A stretch of 5,242 bases of DNA from Actinomycetota bacterium. GTDB taxonomy: Bacteria; Actinomycetota; CADDZG01; WHSQ01. The stretch is from the NCBI GenBank assembly GCA_013695055.1, contig JACDBF010000143.1, forward strand, positions 1-5,242, in the 5' to 3' direction. Below are positions 1-4,485 of the stretch, in pieces. Both the position numbers and the translations under genes were made by a program. The notes beneath the pieces are model-generated. The model saw nothing but the letters and a program-made list of their open reading frames with translations, was not told the DNA's origin and ran no database searches. Numbering within the stretch: the first letter of the stretch is position 1; the number at the start of each line of letters is the position of its first letter.

Positions 1-278
1 TCGAGCGTGTGTTCGAGGTAGCCGTCCCGATAGTCGAGCCACACGATCTCTTTTGCCCCCACGACGGCCGCCGCCCGCTCGGACTCCTCGTGCCTCAGCT
101 CGGCGAGCTGCGCGCCCATGATGGCTCAGTCCTGAGTGCCGGTGGAACCGTCCGAGGTGATGCAATAACTGACCTCGGCCCCCTCTTTGACCCACTTGGC
201 AACCGTTCCCGCGCAGCCGAACTCGATGTCGTCGGGATGGGCTGCGACTACAAGGGCTCTATAGGAGGCTGTGGGCAT
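1..278 (-). pseudogene. PIG-L (LmbE-like) deacetylase, N-terminal part, interrupted by in-frame TGA; runs off window
   Basis: The reading frame starts at ATG 278-276 and encodes the N-terminal part of a PIG-L/LmbE family zinc-dependent N-acetyl-sugar deacetylase, the family that includes MshB and BshB. Seen directly: a beta strand followed by the metal-binding AHPDD motif at residues 13-17 and E19, then GCAGT at 21-25, and downstream VVGAKEIVWLDYRDGYLE at 72-89, which matches the family's second conserved block. Codon 51 (bases 128-126) is TGA, between GTQD and AIMG. The frame is the same on both sides and has no other stop, so this looks like one substitution (for example CGA to TGA) rather than decay. 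TGA ends other genes here, so recoding is unlikely. A weak GGTGA lies 3 bases before the start. It follows the thioesterase gene by 33 bases. The C-terminal two thirds lie outside the window. Family call is firm; whether it is a true pseudogene or a sequencing error is open. Confidence 0.8.
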
Positions 279-311
279 AATTCACCGCAGGATAACCGCC
301 GCGGGCGGTCC

Positions 312-719
312 TCAATCGGGAAGCGGACGGACCGCCACGGTGCAGCGCGCGACGGCCACGAGACGGCCGTCGTCGGCGGCGATATCCACCGACCAGACAT
401 GAAGCGTGCGGCCCCGGCGCAGCGGAACGGCGGTGGCGCGCACGATGCCCGACTTGACGGAACGCAGATGCGTGATGTTGAGATCCACCCCGACCGCCGT
501 CTGCGCGCCGGGATCGACGTTTAGCTGCGATCCCATAGAGGCCGCGCTCTCGGCGAGGACGGCCGACACTCCTCCGTGCAACAGCCCCATGGGTTGATGA
601 ACCTTTGAACCCACGGCCATGGTCAGCACCACTCGATCGGGCGTGGCCTCCTCGGTAACGATGTCGAGAGTCTCATGAAGCGGCACCTCGACTTCGGACG
701 CTTCTTCGCCGGTGACCAT
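312..719 (-). CDS. PaaI/MenI-type hotdog-fold acyl-CoA thioesterase
   Basis: This 135-residue protein is a complete single hotdog domain of the PaaI/YdiI/MenI type, cytoplasmic enzymes that hydrolyse aromatic or other acyl-CoA thioesters. Seen directly: QPMGLLHGG at residues 42-50 with H48, followed by the helix VSAVLAESAAS at 51-61, in which E57 aligns with the catalytic glutamate of YdiI-like enzymes; then a THLRS strand near 88 and a C-terminal HVWSVDIAADDGRLVAVAR strand pair. Length matches E. coli YdiI closely. Actinobacteria use menaquinone, so a 1,4-dihydroxy-2-naphthoyl-CoA hydrolase role is possible, but no men gene is nearby, and phenylacetyl-CoA or general housekeeping activity is equally possible. 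It lies 20 bases after the diguanylate cyclase stop and 33 bases before the PIG-L start on the same strand. No Shine-Dalgarno sequence is visible; a TAGCAT hexamer 7 bases before ATG could give a leaderless transcript. Confidence 0.88.
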   Translation of the reverse strand: MVTGEEASEVEVPLHETLDIVTEEATPDRVVLTMAVGSKVHQPMGLLHGGVSAVLAESAASMGSQLNVDPGAQTAVGVDLNITHLRSVKSGIVRATAVPLRRGRTLHVWSVDIAADDGRLVAVARCTVAVRPLPD

Positions 720-726
720 TGGCGGG

Positions 727-732
727 ATGCTA
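727..732 (-). promoter_or_regulatory. Candidate -10 element for a leaderless thioesterase transcript
   Basis: Read on the minus strand this is TAGCAT (TAnnnT), followed by 7 bases and then the thioesterase ATG at 719. No ribosome binding site is visible there. A transcript started from this element would begin at or one base before the start codon. No good -35 is present, and the gene may also be read from the cyclase upstream. Confidence 0.3.
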
Positions 733-739
733 CAAGCAG

Positions 740-1669
740 CTAGGCCTCGGACTTGTGAAGTACCACTTCGCGCTTGTGGGTACGCTTGACCGAGTACATG
801 GCGTGATCCGCGGCGGCGAGCAGCTCGTCGGCCGTCCTGCCGTCCCTGCCGGACAGCGCAACCCCGACGCTCGCCTTGACCGAATACCCAGGGACCCCCG
901 ACAGCGTCTCGCGCGCCAGCATCTGGGCCACACGATTGAGCACGATCTGGCAGCCGGCATGGTCGGCCTCCCGGAGCAAGACGACGAATTCGTCGCCTCC
1001 GTAGCGAGCCACCTGATCGCTGCCTCGGACAACTCGCCTGAGCACGTTTGCCACCAGTTGTATGGCGGCCGTGCCCGCTTGGTGCCCATAGGTGTCGTTC
1101 AACATCTTGAGGTTATCGACATCGACGAGGATGACGGCGAACGTAGCGCGCTCTTTCTCCAAGATCGAGATCTGCTCGTAGAAGCTGGCAACATTGGCGA
1201 CCTTGGTTAGCGGATCGGTTTCGGCCAGACGTCTGAGGCTCATCTGCACCGCGTAGTGGGCTTCGGCAAAAGCCCCGAGGAATGCGGCGGTCATCCCGTA
1301 GAGCGCGAAACGCGCGCTCATCACTCCGAGCACCATCCCAAAGCTGAAGCCGCTCAGCGACCCGACGTAGACCGCACACAGAACCGATGCGATGAAGGCG
1401 ACCACCAGGCCTTCGGCGAGGCCTGCCGCGATGGCACAGATGGCGACCGGAACGATGAACATCCAGCCGTAGTCGACTCCGATAGGCGTGGGCACCAGCG
1501 CCAGAGCCGAGGAGATGACGAGCATGATGCCGACGACGGCGTACCGGACGCTCCGTTGCTCCAAGACCGTGCGCAACTGCTGCGTCAAGAGACTCTTGAA
1601 ATCGCGTTGAGGAGCAGCATCAAGGAGTGTTGGGGAGACTTTGAGATCACCCGGCGCCGACACTTGCAT
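740..1669 (-). CDS. Membrane-anchored diguanylate cyclase (GGDEF domain)
   Basis: This 309-residue protein should make cyclic di-GMP from two GTP at the inner face of the membrane. A hydrophilic N-terminus of about 40 residues is followed by hydrophobic segments at roughly 43-61, 70-84, 86-104 and 111-135, probably four membrane passes joined by short loops. A GGDEF domain occupies about 148-305. Seen directly: metal-binding D183 in VDVDNLKMLNDTYGH (182-196), the intact RYGGDEF at 222-228, and an RxxD inhibitory site (R215-D218) exactly five residues before GGDEF, so product inhibition is expected. The usual D.LTGLPNR entry motif is DPLTKVANVASF here (152-163), a departure. No EAL, HAMP or PAS domain is present; the membrane region resembles the compact multi-pass sensor modules of histidine kinases. 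Start chosen at ATG 1669 because AGGGAA lies 5 bases upstream. The response regulator is 119 bases upstream on the same strand. Confidence 0.92.
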   Translation of the reverse strand: MQVSAPGDLKVSPTLLDAAPQRDFKSLLTQQLRTVLEQRSVRYAVVGIMLVISSALALVPTPIGVDYGWMFIVPVAICAIAAGLAEGLVVAFIASVLCAVYVGSLSGFSFGMVLGVMSARFALYGMTAAFLGAFAEAHYAVQMSLRRLAETDPLTKVANVASFYEQISILEKERATFAVILVDVDNLKMLNDTYGHQAGTAAIQLVANVLRRVVRGSDQVARYGGDEFVVLLREADHAGCQIVLNRVAQMLARETLSGVPGYSVKASVGVALSGRDGRTADELLAAADHAMYSVKRTHKREVVLHKSEA

Positions 1670-1674
1670 CTCGA

Positions 1675-1680
1675 TTCCCT
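1675..1680 (-). promoter_or_regulatory. Ribosome binding site of the diguanylate cyclase gene
   Basis: AGGGAA on the minus strand, 5 bases before ATG 1669. It is the clearest Shine-Dalgarno sequence in the window and supports the chosen start. Confidence 0.6.
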
Positions 1681-1692
1681 GTCTTCGGTGCG

Positions 1693-1714
1693 GACTAGGC
1701 CTTTAGTGCTAGTC
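1693..1714. repeat. 22-base interrupted inverted repeat, possible operator
   Basis: Perfect 6-base arms GACTAG (1693-1698) and CTAGTC (1709-1714) are separated by 10 bases. The dyad covers the spacer and -10 region of the candidate cyclase promoter, where a repressor site would be expected. A further TAGT copy lies inside the spacer. Arms are short, so chance is possible. Confidence 0.35.
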
Positions 1715-1723
1715 GCTGGTCAA
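1694..1723 (-). promoter_or_regulatory. Candidate promoter of the diguanylate cyclase gene
   Basis: On the minus strand TTGACC (1723-1718) matches the -35 consensus at five of six positions. With an 18-base spacer it is followed by CCTAGT (1699-1694), a weak -10. Transcription would start near 1687, giving a leader of about 18 bases that contains the AGGGAA ribosome site. The good -35 and sensible leader favour it; the poor -10 keeps confidence low. Confidence 0.3.
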
Positions 1724-1788
1724 TTATCGGCAGGGTTATGGAGTTCCTGTAGGCGGCGGATAGTCACTTGGGATGGGTTCTCCGCCCT

Positions 1789-2457
1789 TTACTCGGGCGA
1801 GAGGTCCATCGGAAAAACCGCTTGAACGCCCGCTTTCCTGACCTCGATGAATGCCGGCGAGCCCAGCAAGTGCGAACCGTCGAGACTTGCGATCCGGGCC
1901 TCCGTGATGGGCACGAAGGTGCGCTGATCTCGCATGACCGATTCCCAGGCATCGGAGAAGCGCGCCAGCTCTGGGGGCAGATAAACCTTTCCCTCGATGC
2001 GATAGCCGTCGAGCAAGAGCACCACTCCGATCGCCACCAGCTCTACACGCACGATGTCGCCTCGCCTGGTCTCCGCCGGCAGGCCGTTTGGGTGAGCCAA
2101 GGCGATGAGGTGACGGATCTTGCTGAGCAGCGCGGTGGCGGCGAACGGCTTGCTCAGATAGTCACATTTCAGCGTCGAGGCTCGATCCGCGATGTTGGGC
2201 TCCTGGACGCCTGTTAGCACGATGGCGGGGATCTTCACGAACCGCCCATCGGCTCGCATCTTCTCGAGCAGCGCCCAACCATTTTCGCCGGGCAGGCGAA
2301 TGTCGACCACCGCGATATCGGGACTTTCCACGACGAGCAGCCTCCACGCCTCGGCCACGTCGCCCGCGTACACTCCTTCGAAGCCGGCGGCCTCAAGGTG
2401 ATAGCGAACAACTGTGACGATCGTGGGCTCGTCCTCCACCACCAGCACTCGTGCCAT
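1789..2457 (-). CDS. Response regulator: receiver domain plus DUF6812-like C-terminal output domain
   Basis: A 222-residue two-component response regulator. The receiver domain fills residues 2-120 and has the full set of functional residues: acidic pair E8/D9, phospho-acceptor D52 in VVDIRLPGENGW, T82 and K103 in the SKPF motif. It should therefore be phosphorylated by a histidine kinase, none of which is in the window. The C-terminal 90 residues (about 133-222) are not a helix-turn-helix, GGDEF, PilZ or kinase domain. They read as a beta-rich module with DGYRIEGKVYLPPE (150-163), ARFSD (165-169), FVPITEARI (181-189) and FIEVRKAGVQAVFP (203-216). From memory this pattern resembles the small stand-alone DUF6812 proteins, whose function is unknown to me. 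Start chosen at ATG 2457 because receiver domains begin here; a TTG at 2505 would add 16 unconserved residues. No Shine-Dalgarno is seen; GATTAT 6 bases upstream suggests a leaderless transcript. It is divergent from the dehydrogenase gene. Confidence 0.9.
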   Translation of the reverse strand: MARVLVVEDEPTIVTVVRYHLEAAGFEGVYAGDVAEAWRLLVVESPDIAVVDIRLPGENGWALLEKMRADGRFVKIPAIVLTGVQEPNIADRASTLKCDYLSKPFAATALLSKIRHLIALAHPNGLPAETRRGDIVRVELVAIGVVLLLDGYRIEGKVYLPPELARFSDAWESVMRDQRTFVPITEARIASLDGSHLLGSPAFIEVRKAGVQAVFPMDLSPE

Positions 2458-2462
2458 TAGCC

Positions 2463-2468
2463 CATAAT
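2463..2468 (+). promoter_or_regulatory. Candidate -10 element for the dehydrogenase gene
   Basis: CATAAT on the plus strand matches TATAAT at five of six positions and overlaps the opposite-strand GATTAT of the response regulator. Transcription from it would give a leader of about 45 bases before ATG 2520. The hexamer at a 17-base spacing upstream (CACCAG) is a poor -35, so the call rests on the -10 alone. Confidence 0.25.
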
Positions 2469-2492
2469 CGTCCAGGAGCGCCGGGAAGTGAA
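2464..2492 (-). promoter_or_regulatory. Candidate leaderless promoter of the response regulator gene
   Basis: On the minus strand TTCACT (2492-2487, four of six -35 positions) is followed by a 17-base spacer and GATTAT (2469-2464), with the key A2 and T6 of a -10. Six bases (GGGCTA) separate it from ATG 2457, so the start site would fall on the A of the start codon. The absence of a Shine-Dalgarno fits this. Confidence 0.45.
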
Positions 2493-2519
2493 TGGAAGTC
2501 GACAAGAAAAGTGAGTTCG

Positions 2520-3308
2520 ATGAGCCACGACGGCCAAGTAGCGCTGGTCACGGGGGCCTCGGGAGGAATCGGTTATGAGCTCGCCCGGGTGTTCTCCTCC
2601 GAGGGATACGACCTCGTGCTGACCGCCCGGAGCGAGTCGCGCCTCTCAGGCGTAGCCGACGAGCTCCAGCGCCTTAACGGAACTACTTCGACCATCATTC
2701 CGGCGGACTTGTCGGGCCCCGGCGCCGCCGACGAGCTATGGGCACGCGTGATGAAGGCCTCCGGGGCGCCGGCGGTGCTCGTCAACAACGCCGGCTTTGC
2801 CTTGTTCGGATCCTTTGCCACGACCGACATCCAGACTGAGCTCAACATGATGCAGCTCAACATGGTCGCGCTCACGCACCTCACGAAGTGCTTCCTCTCC
2901 GAGGCCCTCGCCCGGAGAAGCGGAAAGATACTGAACGTCGCCTCCACCGCAGCTTTTCAGCCGGGCCCCCTGATGGCCGTCTACTACGCGACCAAGGCCT
3001 ACGTCCTCTCGTTCTCGGAAGCGCTCTCGGAGGAACTGTCCGGTACGGGGGTCACGGTCACCGCTCTATGTCCGGGCCCGACGGCCTCGGGGTTCCAAAG
3101 GCGGGCGGCCATGGAGGATTCAAGGCTGGTCAAAGACAAGAAGATCGCCGATGCAGCAGAGGTCGCGCGCACGGGTTACGACGGACTGATGCGGGGATCG
3201 ACGGTGGTCATCCCAGGGTTTCGCAACAGAGCCTTCGTGCAGGCGATTCGCTTCACTCCGCGACGGGTCGCAACCCGGGCGGTCAAGCTCCTCCAAGACC
3301 GCGCCTAG
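2520..3308 (+). CDS. Classical short-chain dehydrogenase/reductase (COG0300-like)
   Basis: A 262-residue cytoplasmic NAD(P)-dependent oxidoreductase with a Rossmann fold. Seen directly: the cofactor-binding TGASGGIG at residues 11-18, R37 at the end of the second strand (TARS), which favours NADPH, D63 in PADLS, NNAG at 89-92, and the catalytic set N114, S142, Y155 and K159 in YYATK. The PGP turn at 185-187 is followed by TASGFQ, as in the family. The overall pattern is that of the COG0300/DltE-like group of short-chain enzymes; its substrate cannot be read from the sequence. Start chosen at ATG 2520, where the family N-terminus begins and AAGTGAG precedes by 4 bases; the open frame extends upstream to a GTG at 2451, but that would run into the response regulator gene. 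It is transcribed alone, divergent from the response regulator (62-base gap) and convergent with DUF2332 (22-base gap). No terminator hairpin was seen in the 22 bases. Confidence 0.93.
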   Translation: MSHDGQVALVTGASGGIGYELARVFSSEGYDLVLTARSESRLSGVADELQRLNGTTSTIIPADLSGPGAADELWARVMKASGAPAVLVNNAGFALFGSFATTDIQTELNMMQLNMVALTHLTKCFLSEALARRSGKILNVASTAAFQPGPLMAVYYATKAYVLSFSEALSEELSGTGVTVTALCPGPTASGFQRRAAMEDSRLVKDKKIADAAEVARTGYDGLMRGSTVVIPGFRNRAFVQAIRFTPRRVATRAVKLLQDRA

Positions 3309-3330
3309 CCGACCGGCAAGAGTTGAGGCG

Positions 3331-4317
3331 TCACGCGAGCCAGCGAACGGCGTCGCCGTGGAAGCCCGAGCGGGCAACGAGGCGGTCGGTCCCCGGAGGC
3401 CAGAGGGTGAGGCGGACCTCGGCCTCGTCGCCGCTCGGCTCCATGCGCAGCCACGCAAACGGGGCATCCGGGCTCGCTCGGGCGCCGGCCTGCTCGATGA
3501 GCGTGCGGGCGCGCGTCCTGTCTTCCGGCGTCAGGTATTGCATGACGATCGAGTGAAAGACGATGGTCGCCATGCCCTCGCGGCGAGTGCGTGAATGTTG
3601 CTCGAGCCATGCGACCGCATCTTCCTCGTCCACGGGAACCGGGAATCTCCGCGCCACTTCGAGGGCCAGTCGCAGATGGCGGATGCGCGCAAGCTGGTCG
3701 GGCCACACATACGAATGAAGGGTGATGCGTCCATCTTCGGAGGTGGGGTCCACGGGAGAGAGGTCGCATCCTCGCCGGTCCACGACCTCGGCGCTCGTCT
3801 GCAGCGCGGGAATGTCCCCGTCGAAGCTGCATAGCCGTACGAGCGACTCAGAATCCCCCCAGGTACGGCCACGCGCCTCGTACCGATAACGATCCCACCT
3901 GAGATTGAGGCCTGCGGCTGCCCCGATCTCCAGTATCCGCAGAGGCCGGCGCGTCTGTTGAGCAACCAGCAGAAAGCCACCGATGAGGGCCGCGCAACGA
4001 CCTACCTCATTGGTCTGCACCCTAAGATCGATGAGGTCGCGCAGCGCGTCGGCATGCCTTCCAAGCGTCGTAGCGAAGGCCGCCCACAGCTCATCTCCCC
4101 CGGCTCCGAGTTTGCCTCCCGCCGATGGATAGAAGCGGGCCAGCTCGGGGGCCCGGCCCTCCAAGACCATGCGGTGTACGCCACCCATGAAGCGGAGCGC
4201 CAGAGCGGAATCGGGAGCGTCCCGCCCATGCCCATCGAGTATTCGGGCGGCGAACCCGCCGTCCTCGACGTCGGTCGCGGCCAACTCGAGAAGATCCCCG
4301 TACAGACGTGATCCCAT
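3331..4317 (-). CDS. DUF2332 family protein
   Basis: A 328-residue soluble protein of the DUF2332 family, common in actinobacteria and alphaproteobacteria and of unknown function. Recognised by conserved blocks: FMGGVHRMVLEG (43-54) followed by ARFYPSAGG (60-68), QTNEVGRCA (101-109), LEIGAAAGLNLRWDRY (129-144), RRGCDLSPVDP (181-191), SYVWPDQ (202-208) and VFHSIVMQYL (253-262). Block 129-144 has the acidic/glycine pattern of an S-adenosylmethionine-binding motif I, and the later blocks could line a methyltransferase-like fold; this is inference. No signal peptide or membrane segment. Length is normal for the family, so the gene looks complete. ATG 4317 is the start used here, but no convincing ribosome site precedes it. 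It is a single gene, convergent with the dehydrogenase and divergent from the ABC-F gene, so context says nothing about its role. Confidence 0.88.
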   Translation of the reverse strand: MGSRLYGDLLELAATDVEDGGFAARILDGHGRDAPDSALALRFMGGVHRMVLEGRAPELARFYPSAGGKLGAGGDELWAAFATTLGRHADALRDLIDLRVQTNEVGRCAALIGGFLLVAQQTRRPLRILEIGAAAGLNLRWDRYRYEARGRTWGDSESLVRLCSFDGDIPALQTSAEVVDRRGCDLSPVDPTSEDGRITLHSYVWPDQLARIRHLRLALEVARRFPVPVDEEDAVAWLEQHSRTRREGMATIVFHSIVMQYLTPEDRTRARTLIEQAGARASPDAPFAWLRMEPSGDEAEVRLTLWPPGTDRLVARSGFHGDAVRWLA

Positions 4318-4325
4318 CGAGCGGC

Positions 4326-4335
4326 AGTCGCGACT
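4326..4335. repeat. 10-base perfect palindrome upstream of DUF2332
   Basis: AGTCGCGACT is its own reverse complement and lies 9 bases before the DUF2332 start codon. It could be an operator or a small hairpin in the leader. In GC-rich DNA a palindrome of this size may be chance. The rest of the 168-base gap (4318-4485) shows only the candidate ABC-F -10 element. Confidence 0.25.
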
Positions 4336-4473
4336 CTACCGACGCAGCCGGTGCGCGATAGCCGCGCGGTCCTCGTTCACGCCGCGCATGATCGCGCCCG
4401 TACGGATGGACGGCTACATCGCGGCGAGTTCAACCGCGACGGCGACGAGGCAGAAACCGCAGGGATCGCCCCG

Positions 4474-4479
4474 TAGCAT
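4474..4479 (+). promoter_or_regulatory. Candidate -10 element for a leaderless ABC-F transcript
   Basis: TAGCAT (TAnnnT) is followed by exactly 6 bases (GCAGCC) and the ABC-F ATG at 4486, so transcription would begin on the start codon. No Shine-Dalgarno lies in the normal window; the nearest purine run, AGGGA, is about 20 bases upstream. The -35 region (CAGAAA at a 17-base spacing) is poor. Confidence 0.4.
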
Positions 4480-4485
4480 GCAGCC

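Noticed and set aside
9..524. Plus-strand open frame of 171 codons
   Set aside because: It is antisense to the PIG-L and thioesterase genes, has no family resemblance, and spans the gap between them as expected for a shadow frame in GC-rich DNA.
719..1210. Plus-strand open frame of 163 codons
   Set aside because: It is the antisense shadow of the GGDEF coding region, which has clear motifs on the minus strand.
1755..1786. Inverted repeat GGCGGA/TCCGCC after the response regulator stop
   Set aside because: Six-base arms with a 20-base loop and no following T-run do not make a convincing terminator.
1789..2061. PilZ-type c-di-GMP-binding domain in the response regulator C-terminus
   Set aside because: Tempting next to a diguanylate cyclase, but the RxxxR and D/NxSxxG signatures of PilZ are not present.
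2458..2505. Longer response regulator start at TTG 2505
   Set aside because: The extra 16 residues precede the first receiver strand and have no conserved features; ATG 2457 fits the family.
2451..2519. Longer dehydrogenase start at GTG 2451
   Set aside because: It would add 23 unconserved residues and overlap the response regulator start; ATG 2520 has a Shine-Dalgarno-like AAGTGAG and matches the family N-terminus.
3309..3330. Terminator between the convergent dehydrogenase and DUF2332 genes
   Set aside because: Only a tiny GCCG/CGGC pairing is possible in the 22 bases, with no T-run.
4336..4389. 17-residue minus-strand upstream ORF before DUF2332
   Set aside because: No ribosome site, no stalling-type sequence and no conservation information; short frames like this are frequent in GC-rich DNA.
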